Below, piece after piece: positions 36,052-45,770 of a DNA stretch of 64,000 nt (positions are counted from its first letter, which is position 1; each line of letters opens with the position of its first letter). Position numbers and translations under genes: made by a program. This DNA is from Azospirillaceae bacterium (GTDB taxonomy: Bacteria > Pseudomonadota > Alphaproteobacteria > Azospirillales > Azospirillaceae), in NCBI GenBank assembly GCA_028283825.1, contig JAPWJW010000005.1, forward strand, positions 372,001-436,000, read 5' to 3'. The notes under the pieces were generated by a model, which worked only from the letters and a program-made list of their open reading frames with translations, was not told the origin of the DNA and made no database searches.

Positions 36052-36915
36052 TCAGACCGATGGGTAAGCTGTGATGATGAAGTAGACCTTGGGGCCGGAG
36101 GTCGCCCGCCGCAACACCACGATTATCTTGGACGTGTGTTGCATGGTACCGGCGGCACGCGGGATGACCCAGCCAACCGATTGACCCGCGTCGTACTTGA
36201 GCCGCAACGTCTTCGAACTGGTCGAAGCCCATTGCTGAATTTTCGGGGCATTGGCCTTCATCACCTGGCTGATGAATTTCTCCGCTTCGAGCCGGGTGAT
36301 AAAGGTCCCGGCGCCGGGGATCGTTGGTTCGTTGATCAGGCGCTGCCGCAGGTATGCTTCCTCTTTGCGAACATGTCGTTCGATGATGTGGCCGCCCGCC
36401 TTATCTTCGACCGCGACGCTGATCCATCCGTTCCTGATTGAGATCACGCGCAGCGCAGCCCATTTGGCGGCCAGCCCAACAGGCACGGCGATCTCTACGG
36501 CCAATCCGACTTCGTCAGCGGTTTCAGGATCACAGCCCAGGGCGCGTGCAGCAGCTGCGGCGCCTTGATACGTCAGGGTGCTGTAGTCGCGACCAGTCCA
36601 TAGCTTCTTGATGCCGGTGGAGACATTATCTACGGCGTCGAAGGCCATAACCGTGCCGCCGACTTTGGTCAACATGGTGGGCTCTGGCGTGACGATCAGG
36701 AAGGACGCACCCATGAATTCGATGGCGCCGCCGACGACCTCCAGCGCGCCGAACGCCCGTGTCATGAAATGGCCGGTGTCGGTCTCGGTGCTGGTGATCG
36801 ATAACCCCTGGAGGACGGCGGATAGCTGGACAGGGGAGAGGACGATGTTCAGGCCGCCGTCGTCACCTGCCACGGCCTCCGCATCGGTTTCCCGAAGCCA
36901 TTCCAGCCCATCCAT
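36052..36915 (-). CDS. Orphan polymorphic toxin with C-terminal RNase A-like (CdiA-CT) domain
   Basis: 287 residues from ATG 36915 with GGAG 10 bases upstream. Residues ~173-285 match the bacterial RNase A-like CdiA-CT fold: KAGGHIIERHVRKEEAYLRQ, GTFITRLEAEKFISQVMKAN, then KIIVVLRR and YFIITAYP at the end. His177 and His181 are candidate catalytic residues. Residues ~30-155 are a hydrophobic/Ala-rich pre-toxin region. There is no FHA/CdiA filament, PAAR or LXG-type N-terminus, so the delivery route is unknown; it may be a recombined cassette. The immunity gene follows immediately. Confidence 0.75.
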   Translation of the reverse strand: MDGLEWLRETDAEAVAGDDGGLNIVLSPVQLSAVLQGLSITSTETDTGHFMTRAFGALEVVGGAIEFMGASFLIVTPEPTMLTKVGGTVMAFDAVDNVSTGIKKLWTGRDYSTLTYQGAAAAARALGCDPETADEVGLAVEIAVPVGLAAKWAALRVISIRNGWISVAVEDKAGGHIIERHVRKEEAYLRQRLINEPTIPGAGTFITRLEAEKFISQVMKANAPKIQQWASTSSKTLRLKYDAGQSVGWVIPRAAGTMQHTSKIIVVLRRATSGPKVYFIITAYPSV

Positions 36916-37198
36916 TGGTCCCGCTCCTGCATGCTGCCACGGCGCATCATCAAGGGTGGAATGGCGGGCTATTTCTTCAATGTGGAGCGAGGCGGTACGC
37001 CCAATGGGCAGGCCTATTGCCGACGACGGCATACGCACGGCCGGGCGTCATAAGGGCCCTCGATCACAAATGGTTAGAAAGAATAATCGAACAGAGATCG
37101 CCTTCAAACTGGCGAATCATAAAGATTTTTGATAATCGATGGTAGACGGCGCATCACGGACCTGTACGATAGCGCTAGAGATAATAACGGAACCGATC

Positions 37199-37609
37199 AT
37201 GAGCGATTTCTTAGAACTGGCAACCGACATCGTTGCCTCCTATGTTACGAAGAATCAGATCCCGCCTTCGGAACTACCTGGGTTGATCCAGTCAGTTTAT
37301 GGAAGCTTAGTTCGCACCGATTCCCCGGCGCCAGAACCCGTTCCTGAAGCTAAATTGGTGCCTGCTGTACCTGTTCGGAAATCGGTCACGCCTGATTTCA
37401 TCATCTGCCTGGAAGATGGCCGGAAGCTGAAGATGCTGAAGCGCTATCTGCGCACGGCCTTCAACCTGACGCCGGACGAATACCGTGCGAAGTGGGGCCT
37501 GCCGTCCGATTACCCCATGGTCGCCCCCAATTATGCTGAGAAGCGTTCGGGCTTGGCCAAGGAGATTGGTCTTGGATCCGCTAATATGCGCAGGGCTTTG
37601 AGCAAATAA
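37199..37609 (+). CDS. MucR/Ros-family transcriptional regulator
   Basis: 136 residues from ATG 37199 (an upstream in-frame start has no RBS). The N-terminal half (FLELATDIVASYVTKNQIPP, SELPGLIQSVYGSL) and C-terminal FNLTPDEYRAKWGLPSDYPM, VAPNYAEKRSGLAKEIGLG are diagnostic. The zinc-finger region reads FIICLEDGRKLKMLKRYLRT, where the usual second Cys is not visible but the His-substituted variant pattern is common. It lies 40 bases upstream of the giant STAND gene in the same direction and may control it. Confidence 0.87.
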   Translation: MSDFLELATDIVASYVTKNQIPPSELPGLIQSVYGSLVRTDSPAPEPVPEAKLVPAVPVRKSVTPDFIICLEDGRKLKMLKRYLRTAFNLTPDEYRAKWGLPSDYPMVAPNYAEKRSGLAKEIGLGSANMRRALSK

Positions 37610-37649
37610 GCCACGGGTCCCCTGGCTCGAGGAGGGCGGCGCTTTTAAA

Positions 37650-40600
37650 ATGATATCAAATCTCGAACTTGACGTCGGTCTCTTTCGCGAACCAGAGGGA
37701 AACCCATCAACCCAGGCAATCGCATCACTTCGAGGGTATGCTTATCAACTATATCTGAGTGGCTTGGCTTGGCTGGATTTGCAGCCGACGCATAAACTAT
37801 ATTTAGAAGTAACAAAAGATTATGCCACGATTATAGAAGATCACCTGAACGCCGTCGAGGTAAAGGACACGCCTTCGCGGCGCGTTACAATCAATTCAAA
37901 AGATGTTCTTGATACCATAGATGCCCTTGTTGATTTATCAGAAAGAAATTTGAATTATAACGTATCAATTAGATTTATATGTTCGTCAAATATTTCTATG
38001 GAGCGCGATAAATCAGATAGGGTAGGTAATATTCCAACCCTTGAGTATTGGAGGCAAGCAGCATCTTCTGCTGATGTTGAACCCCTGAGGGGTATTTTAT
38101 TAGAAGCTAATTTATCACAAAAGACTCATAATTTTATTATGGCGCGCGATGACGAGAGCTTGCGTCGCGAGTTGTTGAGAAAAATCCATTGGGATTGCGG
38201 CCAAAGGCCAATTAATGATGTAAGGCAAGATTTGCGGGAGCGGGTCGGTTCTTATGCTGAGGATACATTGGGTGTACCTTACGAGGACTCTGAATATCTA
38301 CCCTCCATAATACTAGATTACATTATTAAAACGATAATAGAAAATAAGAAAAGAGCCATTATAAGGGATGATCTTAAAAATTTACTTAAAAAAGCATGCA
38401 GTATTACACTGGATCGTAAGCAATTTAACCGGCTTTTGGCCCCGACAACCTTGGAGGGGAGAGGTCTTGGGCTCGAAAATACTATATCTGTTTTGTCTGA
38501 CCTGGATGAATTTCAGCTACCACGCGTATTATCTTATAGAAAAGATTTTACTAGAGATGTGGCTGGCATTATACGCCAATTCGGTGGCGTCCTACTGACG
38601 GGCGCCACCGGGAAAGGGAAGACGACCGTTGCAAGGCTCGCTTCGCTTCAGTTTCCTATGCTCATTTGGAAGGTGTTAGATTGCCGAGATCTCCGGGAGG
38701 CCGAGTGTATTAATCGACTGGACGCAGCTTTTAGGGCGGCGAATTCAGGATCTGTTAATGCGATAGTTTTTGATGACTTAAATGAAATAGAAATTCCATC
38801 GGTTGCCCGCGCGTTCATTCGCCTTAGGAATTTATTATTGCGCCGAGATGGCGCTTTTATAGTGACCGCCTATCGTGATCTATCTGCGAAAACTGGTTCT
38901 ATTTTAGGGATTTCTCCGGAAGCAACCAAGGCGGTACCTGATCTGACCTTAAATGAAGTTCGCGATATGGTAACATTTGCTGGAGGATCTGCGGACGACT
39001 GGGCAAATCTGATCCACCTGGCCAGTTCCTTTGGTCATCCTCAGATCACACAAGCCATGATCATGGGCTTCATCAAGCGCTCCTGGCCAGAATCTGAGAG
39101 GAAAGACCTCATTTTCCCACAAGGTTCAGTAGACGCTAAGAATGAAAAGGCGGCTAGCCGTCAGCAGCTAATTCGTTCAGCTTCACCTGAAGCACGTACT
39201 CTTCTTTATCGTACTAGCATATTGGTAGGCCGCGTTAGCCGCTCCGTGGCACTTGCCATCGGAAATGTCGCGCCGTCGGTGCCAAGCGCAGGTGAACATC
39301 TCGATTCACTGATTGGTCCTTGGCTAGAACACACAGTGGGTGAACGTCTCCGTATCTCGCCCCTTCTGTTCAATGCCGGAGCGGAGATGTTGTCAGCACC
39401 GGAAATGGAGAAGATTTATAGAATAGCTGCTGAAGAAGTGCTTCTGAAGAAAAGTATAGATGTCGCAGATTTTGATCCTGCGGTACTTCATGCTATTTTA
39501 GGAAAATCTACAGAAGCATTAAGGTATGCCGCACTAGGTATCATTAGATCTTCTTCGGAGGATCTGAAGCACATATCCGACTGGTGCGAAACTATAAAAG
39601 TTTTAGATTTTTCCATTCCGATATTTGACAGGGACGTTGAAGTATCGGCTTTCTTGCGCCTAGCTCAGTTCCATATCCTAATGTACTCAAAGAACATTAA
39701 AGCACTGCGAAAGTGCTGGTCGGCTCTTACGCAAGAATTGGGTGCCACGAGCCTTGATTTTAGGGCTAACCTTGAAAAGATCGCCTATACTAGGGCATTA
39801 ACTAATCCAGAAGTGGCTGGGAAACTTCCTAATTGGCCTTCTCTTATTTTGAGACTTGCCGAGATGGTCGATGGCGGAAATCGAGAAGATAATTGGCTTT
39901 CACTTCCACCACCTGAGGGTTCTGCATTTAAGACTCCCCTAGGAGCATTGTTTGGCGCCCAATGTATGGGGATAGATAGTACGCAAGAGTTGGCCGAAGT
40001 TTTTGATTCTCTGGATAAAGAGGATGAGCGCGGACGACGGGTTTTGCTTGATAACCTCCTGGCCTGTGATCGCGGGTATGGACTTTTGGTTGATCGTGGC
40101 TGGTTCCAGGACGCTTCCAAGGAAAAGACTGACTGGGATTGCTCCATCGCACTCTATCGGCGAATGGCTCACCAGGCGCTTGGCTGGGGCGATAATGCGC
40201 TTGCGGCCGGATGCTTCATCTGCATCAGCATCATACTGGATCAGTATCAAGGGAAAGCGGATGAGGCACTGTCTTGTCTTGATGAGGCACTGGGAACATG
40301 TGGCATAACTCCCTCAATAAATCGAGCGCTAGCAAAAATCTTCTTCCGACAGAAGAAATATTCTTTGTCGCTTGAGGCAGCAAAAATGGTCCCAGCTGGC
40401 GGTGCTGGCTTAGATTCTGTCGAATATTGTTATTTTTGTAGAGAAACTGGTATCTCTGCCGCTGAGATCGGTGACTGGCGAACTGCTGTCGCTTGGTTCC
40501 GTAAGGGGCGCGATTGCGCCGAGGGGGCAAAGTTTCCCACGTTGCATTATATGTTTATTGGGTTTATCGCGGACGAGGCCGTGGCGTTATTCAAGAGTGG

Positions 40601-41660
40601 CGAACGAGAATCAGCGCTCTATATGATGGAAGGGGCCGTCGATAAGATCTGTGCCGAAATAGATACGACTTCAGTTCGATTTGTTTTCTGCTCTCGTGCA
40701 GTGAACTATTCCGTCGCTTGGATGTTGAGCAGCATTTCTGGCCGCTCATTTGATAATGATGTTACAAAATTCATTGCCGTTCCTGGTTTGTGCAGTAATC
40801 CGGATCCTGCGGATTTGAGGGATTTGACAAATATCAGTCCGGTTGCCGGTAGATATTTTCTTGCGGCAGCGGAGATAGAACTATGCGGCGGCGGAGCTAT
40901 ATATACCAATCTACGGGCCATACTCAAGGGAAAGGTCGTCCCCAGTTTTGAGGATTGGGTTAGGTCTTCCGAAATATCCCACTGTATTAGGACAAGTGAC
41001 CATAGCACTTTCATCATGTCCGTTGATGCCTACTTGATGGCCTGGCGATGGATCCATAGCAAATATCAATTAAAAGAAGAATTGCCGCCTCTTGTCGAGC
41101 TAACCGACAGCCATTTTAATGGAATGAATAACAATGATTTGGAGTTTTTCGCTACATTAGCACATCAGGCTCTAATATTATTCGGCGTTGTCGCCGTTGT
41201 TAACGATAAATTCAGTTGCGTCGAGCAAATTAATCCGAAGATGAGTTCTGTTAAATCTATGGTAGATGTACATTCTTTAATGGTGAGTGGCATGGGAGAT
41301 ATAAGCGATCGCGATCGCTATACAGCGCATGCTGTCGGTGTTTTAAATAGTGAAGTACTTTCACCTGGTGAATTTTTTGTTGCCGCGTTAAAGGTTACTC
41401 TATATCTAGAAAATGTAAGAATAGCTGTTCGGTCTATCAACATATTTGCAGAATGGTGCCGATCCAGGTTCAAGTACATAATCAACAATCAAAAGGCGTT
41501 CTTATCGAACCCCAGGGTATTTTCCTCTGATGTAGAGTCTATAATCTCGTCCGATGCTGAAGGAATGCAACTACTGAAAAACCTATTTCGTTCAATGCTC
41601 CCAATGATTAACATCGAACTGGATACGGGAACCCTTACTTTCTTGAAAAGTACCAACTAG
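37650..41660 (+). CDS. Large nuclease-STAND NTPase, probable antiphage effector (Avs-like layout)
   Basis: 1336 residues from ATG 37650 (GGAGGGCGGCG upstream). The N-terminus reads SLRGYAYQLYLSGLAWLDL, LYLEVTKDYATIIED and AVEVKDTPS (EVK at 70-72), matching the DUF4297/Cap4-like PD-(D/E)XK nuclease. The STAND-type NTPase has Walker A GATGKGKT (318-325) and Walker B IVFDD (372-376), with an SR-like FIVTAYRDLSA. The remaining ~800 residues are helical, TPR-like repeats (DEALSCLDEALGTCG, GDWRTAVAWFRKGRD) and would be the sensor. AT-rich throughout. No signal peptide. The layout nuclease-STAND-repeat equals that of Avs proteins, but the sequence group was not matched. Confidence 0.8.
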   Translation: MISNLELDVGLFREPEGNPSTQAIASLRGYAYQLYLSGLAWLDLQPTHKLYLEVTKDYATIIEDHLNAVEVKDTPSRRVTINSKDVLDTIDALVDLSERNLNYNVSIRFICSSNISMERDKSDRVGNIPTLEYWRQAASSADVEPLRGILLEANLSQKTHNFIMARDDESLRRELLRKIHWDCGQRPINDVRQDLRERVGSYAEDTLGVPYEDSEYLPSIILDYIIKTIIENKKRAIIRDDLKNLLKKACSITLDRKQFNRLLAPTTLEGRGLGLENTISVLSDLDEFQLPRVLSYRKDFTRDVAGIIRQFGGVLLTGATGKGKTTVARLASLQFPMLIWKVLDCRDLREAECINRLDAAFRAANSGSVNAIVFDDLNEIEIPSVARAFIRLRNLLLRRDGAFIVTAYRDLSAKTGSILGISPEATKAVPDLTLNEVRDMVTFAGGSADDWANLIHLASSFGHPQITQAMIMGFIKRSWPESERKDLIFPQGSVDAKNEKAASRQQLIRSASPEARTLLYRTSILVGRVSRSVALAIGNVAPSVPSAGEHLDSLIGPWLEHTVGERLRISPLLFNAGAEMLSAPEMEKIYRIAAEEVLLKKSIDVADFDPAVLHAILGKSTEALRYAALGIIRSSSEDLKHISDWCETIKVLDFSIPIFDRDVEVSAFLRLAQFHILMYSKNIKALRKCWSALTQELGATSLDFRANLEKIAYTRALTNPEVAGKLPNWPSLILRLAEMVDGGNREDNWLSLPPPEGSAFKTPLGALFGAQCMGIDSTQELAEVFDSLDKEDERGRRVLLDNLLACDRGYGLLVDRGWFQDASKEKTDWDCSIALYRRMAHQALGWGDNALAAGCFICISIILDQYQGKADEALSCLDEALGTCGITPSINRALAKIFFRQKKYSLSLEAAKMVPAGGAGLDSVEYCYFCRETGISAAEIGDWRTAVAWFRKGRDCAEGAKFPTLHYMFIGFIADEAVALFKSGERESALYMMEGAVDKICAEIDTTSVRFVFCSRAVNYSVAWMLSSISGRSFDNDVTKFIAVPGLCSNPDPADLRDLTNISPVAGRYFLAAAEIELCGGGAIYTNLRAILKGKVVPSFEDWVRSSEISHCIRTSDHSTFIMSVDAYLMAWRWIHSKYQLKEELPPLVELTDSHFNGMNNNDLEFFATLAHQALILFGVVAVVNDKFSCVEQINPKMSSVKSMVDVHSLMVSGMGDISDRDRYTAHAVGVLNSEVLSPGEFFVAALKVTLYLENVRIAVRSINIFAEWCRSRFKYIINNQKAFLSNPRVFSSDVESIISSDAEGMQLLKNLFRSMLPMINIELDTGTLTFLKSTN

Positions 41661-41791
41661 CGATCACTTGTAATTACGCTCCTCAATATAAACTAACCGT
41701 AGGGAGCTTAGTTCCGGCTGCCTAACTTCATTGGCCGCGCCAGCGATGTCTGAATCGGCCTCAGCAAGGGGCTATGCCCGATGTCTGAGCT

Positions 41792-42208
41792 TCATTTCCG
41801 ACGTCCAAAGCTCACTATCGGTGCATCCAATTGCTCCGGCGACAATCCCGCCCGTGCCGCATTCAGCGACCACCTGGAAAACCGCTCCAGCAGATCCCGG
41901 TTCTCTTGCTTCAGCCGATCCACCTCAGCCTGAAGCCGGGCCACCTTACGATAAGCATGCGCAATGGCCGCGTCCCCGGCCTCTGACGCGCCCACCGCAT
42001 CCTTCCCCTCAGCCAGCCGCTTATGGGCGCCTTCCCAGGCCCCGATAATGCGGGCCTGCTTATGCATCGCTGGCTTCGTGTACAGATGCCCCAATTCCGT
42101 CGCCAGCACCGCCAGGTACCGATCCCAAGTCAGCTTCCCAGACCATCCATCCAGAATCTGGACAGCCCGCTCGATATCAGCATCCGAAAGTCGCGGCGCA
42201 CCCATCAC
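41792..42208 (-). CDS. Small coiled-coil accessory protein of the recombinase module (TnpC/GmtX-like)
   Basis: 138 residues from ATG 42208, overlapping the stop of the 707-residue recombinase by 4 bases. The N-terminal half is a predicted HTH-like segment (GKLTWDRYLAVLATELGHLY, KPAMHKQARIIGAWEGAHKR). Residues ~85-110 form a coiled coil (RKVARLQAEVDRLKQENRDL). It fits the position and size of Tn554 TnpC or the small protein of Gamma-Mobile-Trio cassettes; family assignment is by context. Confidence 0.68.
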   Translation of the reverse strand: MMGAPRLSDADIERAVQILDGWSGKLTWDRYLAVLATELGHLYTKPAMHKQARIIGAWEGAHKRLAEGKDAVGASEAGDAAIAHAYRKVARLQAEVDRLKQENRDLLERFSRWSLNAARAGLSPEQLDAPIVSFGRRK

Positions 42209-44328
42209 ATACCCTCCACATCGAAATCATCGAAGCCCATGTCATCCAACACGCCCACCGGCATCTCCACCTTCCGAATCTCGGCCGCCAAACCAGCCCG
42301 TGTTTGTGAGATCTTTGGAGGAGAAAGCGTTATCAAAGTTCCCTTCACGATCCCATCATCCGTCAGCTTCTCCACCGCCATAGCCCACCGTTCCTCTTTC
42401 TCCAAGTGCTTTGCCAGCCATCCCTCAACACCTGGCTCACCTTCCTCAATCGCCCGCCGACAATTTTCCACAGCGCGCCGACTCACCTCCAACTGGCGCC
42501 GTGCCTCATCCAGATGCCGCTGATCGCCCTTGATGAAAGTGTTCTCCCCACAGCCAATGCAGTCTTTGTCCTTCGGGCACGGCGTCAACGCATAGTTATG
42601 GCGGCAAAGCCCATATCGGGTGTTGATGATCGAACCAAGCTCCAACCGCATCGCGTCGTCATAGCTGATGGATTCTTTGTGCGCCCGTTGGGTCGCCTTA
42701 GCATCCAAAGGACCGATCACCTTAATCGGCCGAGGGGCATCGTCAGCGCCCATCGCCACGAAAGTCTCGATGAACACCTCCTGGGGGATGTGATCGTACC
42801 AAGCGTTCTGTGCCACGCTCTTGCGACCGCTCCAGAACGCAATCAGCTCCTGGGAAACGTGCTTTGATTGCGCGAGGGTATTTAGAAGGTGCCGAGGCTG
42901 ATGCGTGCTCAGCCTCCATGACTTGCCCGTTCGCGGATCCAGGAGATTATGCCGGTCAAAAATCGTCTTCCCCAACACCTTGCCACCAAGCTCAAGCCGG
43001 ATTTGGTTATAGGAAATCAAAGATGGAACATGACGCAGCGTGTCGCCACGACCATGGCAAATATTGTAAGGCAAGCAGAATAAGGCTTCGCTCGCCCTAA
43101 GATCTTGAGAGGGATCGGCGGGGCCAAAATCCTTCAGAAGGCGAGATATGACTTCCTTCTCCAGTGAATCAAACGTGTACATAACTCTAGATTTCTTCTT
43201 TCTCCGAACGTCGATTTTTCCGAATCGGCTTTCGTCGTCTGTGAATTCTCTGGTCGATGTAAGGTGATTTAACAAATACCCAGGAACTCGCTCATTCGGA
43301 TTTCCAAGAATTAAAGAAATCTCCCATTTCGTCAGAGGCTTCCCACGAAGCCTTTCCAGGCCCGGCGGAAGATATAACTCATTGGGATTCTCTTCATACC
43401 ATTTCGCGGCTTGCCTGCTGCTGTGCCCCAACACCTCCAGTCGCCGAATGGCTTCCTCGGCAACATCCGTCCATTCATCCGACGTAGAAAATTTGGTCAG
43501 CGGCATCCCACCCTTGGCTGGCCGCCAGGAAATGCCAAAGGTGTCGTCCATAGACGTCATGCACTTCAATGGCAACGTCAAAATCTCAATCGCTCGCGTT
43601 GGCGAAAACAACGCTAGGGCAAACCAAGAACTCACCACCACATCGACATCATCACTGGAAGAGTTGAACACTCCAGCGAGATCCAGGATGCACTTTATGT
43701 GTGGAAGCTTATCAGATATTCCATCTAGAACGTTACATGCTAGGTATCTTCTGTTTTCGTTCTCATGATCCCGTGCCGAAGGTGCTTTCCATATGACGTA
43801 ATTCCTCGTAATACGGGCCGTATTAATAATCTCTCTCACGATCTTGTCGAGACACCAGACATGCGAGTCTTTTGTTTTGTATGTATCAAAAATGATATTG
43901 ATCGCTTCGTCGAGTACCTGTGGTGTGAGGTCGTAGATATCTGGTGGAGATCCAAGATTCTCGAATGCTTTCGCCACAATACGGAGTACTGAGACAATAT
44001 GTGTAAAGTTATTGACGTTATTAGTTCGGATGTATTCTATGAATATGGCCTTCGCCTGATCTGAAAAAGGCTGGGGAAGCGGGCCGAGTTCTGCCAAATT
44101 CACTCCATGAGACTTGCCAGAGTAATTATAAAAGCGAGCAACGTGCTTTCTTTTCCTGTTCCTGCTCGTAAAGAAATCACTCAGGTCCCATGTGGCATCA
44201 TCCCAGTCGATTTTCGTCGAGGTGGCGGATGTGCAATGATAGTATTTGGCATGATCGACAAATAGTTCGAGATTGTCGCGCGCCGAACGTTCATTTGGCG
44301 AAATAAATGGTAAAACGACTCCGGCCAT
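42205..44328 (-). CDS. Large tyrosine recombinase (TnpB/GmtZ-like)
   Basis: 707 residues from ATG 44328. Catalytic-domain features: SPTRAIEILTLPL (box I Arg), HQPRHLLNTLAQSKHV (His-x-x-Arg-His) and FWSGRKSVAQNAWYDH (nucleophile Tyr). After it comes a Cys-rich finger (RYGLCRHNYALTPCPKDKDC followed by IGCGENTF) and a long basic helix ending in a coiled-coil-like tail. The N-terminal ~250 residues would bind DNA. It overlaps both neighbours by 1-4 bases, so the module is translated as a unit. Confidence 0.82.
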   Translation of the reverse strand: MAGVVLPFISPNERSARDNLELFVDHAKYYHCTSATSTKIDWDDATWDLSDFFTSRNRKRKHVARFYNYSGKSHGVNLAELGPLPQPFSDQAKAIFIEYIRTNNVNNFTHIVSVLRIVAKAFENLGSPPDIYDLTPQVLDEAINIIFDTYKTKDSHVWCLDKIVREIINTARITRNYVIWKAPSARDHENENRRYLACNVLDGISDKLPHIKCILDLAGVFNSSSDDVDVVVSSWFALALFSPTRAIEILTLPLKCMTSMDDTFGISWRPAKGGMPLTKFSTSDEWTDVAEEAIRRLEVLGHSSRQAAKWYEENPNELYLPPGLERLRGKPLTKWEISLILGNPNERVPGYLLNHLTSTREFTDDESRFGKIDVRRKKKSRVMYTFDSLEKEVISRLLKDFGPADPSQDLRASEALFCLPYNICHGRGDTLRHVPSLISYNQIRLELGGKVLGKTIFDRHNLLDPRTGKSWRLSTHQPRHLLNTLAQSKHVSQELIAFWSGRKSVAQNAWYDHIPQEVFIETFVAMGADDAPRPIKVIGPLDAKATQRAHKESISYDDAMRLELGSIINTRYGLCRHNYALTPCPKDKDCIGCGENTFIKGDQRHLDEARRQLEVSRRAVENCRRAIEEGEPGVEGWLAKHLEKEERWAMAVEKLTDDGIVKGTLITLSPPKISQTRAGLAAEIRKVEMPVGVLDDMGFDDFDVEGM

Positions 44329-45770
44329 TATGCATTCTTTCCGTTTAAGGTGTCGCGATTTATAATTATCCCATGCACGGCTTCAATTTGCTGTGCGGTG
44401 ATCAACTTAATCCGGTCTTCGGTTTCTGCCGCCAAATCGTCTTCTAAGACTTTCAGCAACTCTTCCCAAGGTGCGGCCCTGAACGGCTCAAATTTCCGAC
44501 AAGACAGACAAGCCCTGGGAGCGTTTTGGTGGCACTTCGCCGTCGTGCCGCAGGCCCCCAATGATTGCCCGACCAAGTCCGCGAAATCACGGATCAGCGC
44601 CGAGGAATCTCCCCTACGGCTGGCTTCAGTTAGGTCGTCAATCAACCGCCCCTGGAAAGCCTGCGCGATGTAGGTCAGTTCGGGGCCTATCGCATCGGCA
44701 ATAGGTCGCTGAATCATGGGTAGGGCTGCCCGATAGAAGCGAATGCTGCCCACCGAACGATGGGTCAACAATCTCGCGACCTCGTGATCGGATGCGCCGA
44801 GGGCCAGCGCTCGCGTCGCCAACGTGTAACGAAATCGATACGCAAAAAGAGGGATCGGACCCTCAAGGCGTTCCGAATAAGTGTCCAGTCGAGAGAAGAT
44901 ATCCAACAGTTTTTTGGTGACAAGAGATGAATTCTGTTCAAATAAGAAGTCGCTTTCGGACGAAACGTTGGCTCGATCCCCATGATAACGAATCAAAACA
45001 TCGGATAACACCGATGGCGCCTTCCTCTTCCAGTGTTGGATTCTCCCTGCGCTGCGCCCCTTTGCCAGTGGAATATTAAGTGTAACTTCCAATCCTTCAG
45101 GGCCGTCTGATATTTTAATATCATCCCACTTCATTCGGGCAATTTGGACCGGCCGAACACCAGTTCCGATCAGGAACCAAGCCAATGCCCACTCCTTGAG
45201 GGTTAAGACACCCCGTTCGTAAGCACGGTTCACGCTTTCCTGAACGCTTCTCAGTTCTTTCTCAGTTAACGCACCACGCTCCGGATCATTCACGACCAAA
45301 GCGAAGTAGCGGCCTCCATGTTTTTCTTCGAACATCTCGGGATCGCGAACAAACTCATATAGTTCTGTGTCCGTCGTCGATCCAACTTCGGTTGTATAAT
45401 ACTGTAAGAACCTTCGAAAACGGTGCCAATGGTGAAAACCACGCTCTCTTAACCAATAATCAACGTCGTTTATTTGTATTTCATGCCGTGATGTATAGTT
45501 GTTATCAAAATGCCATTCGGCAAAATTCTGGCACGTGCGCCATGTCTTGTATGCATGCGAAGAAGAATATGTCTGTAAAACGCCTATCGTGAAATCACGC
45601 GCGCATTCATACCATTTTATCGTCGTGTCAACATTGGAAAAGTCAAATATGTGGTTATAGGTGTCGCTCTTTATGTAATTCTCTCCAGAAATTCTGATCA
45701 ATACCCGACGCCCGTCCAGGAGGGTGATTAGTTTACGGTCTTCTGGTGCTGGATTCGCGTTTGTTTTCAT
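44328..45770 (-). CDS. Tyrosine recombinase 2 (TnpA/GmtY-like)
   Basis: 480 residues from ATG 45770, which overlaps the stop of the first recombinase (45767) by 4 bases; its own stop overlaps the next start by 1 base. Box I GTGVRPVQIARMKWDD, box II FAYRFRYTLATRALALGAS (Arg present, His replaced by Tyr) and ARLLTHRSVGSIRFY with the candidate nucleophile Tyr. A C-terminal Cys-rich finger (CGTTAKCHQNAPRACLSCRK) follows, like the one in the 707-residue partner. The atypical box II may mean a specialised or partner-dependent role. Confidence 0.8.
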   Translation of the reverse strand: MKTNANPAPEDRKLITLLDGRRVLIRISGENYIKSDTYNHIFDFSNVDTTIKWYECARDFTIGVLQTYSSSHAYKTWRTCQNFAEWHFDNNYTSRHEIQINDVDYWLRERGFHHWHRFRRFLQYYTTEVGSTTDTELYEFVRDPEMFEEKHGGRYFALVVNDPERGALTEKELRSVQESVNRAYERGVLTLKEWALAWFLIGTGVRPVQIARMKWDDIKISDGPEGLEVTLNIPLAKGRSAGRIQHWKRKAPSVLSDVLIRYHGDRANVSSESDFLFEQNSSLVTKKLLDIFSRLDTYSERLEGPIPLFAYRFRYTLATRALALGASDHEVARLLTHRSVGSIRFYRAALPMIQRPIADAIGPELTYIAQAFQGRLIDDLTEASRRGDSSALIRDFADLVGQSLGACGTTAKCHQNAPRACLSCRKFEPFRAAPWEELLKVLEDDLAAETEDRIKLITAQQIEAVHGIIINRDTLNGKNA

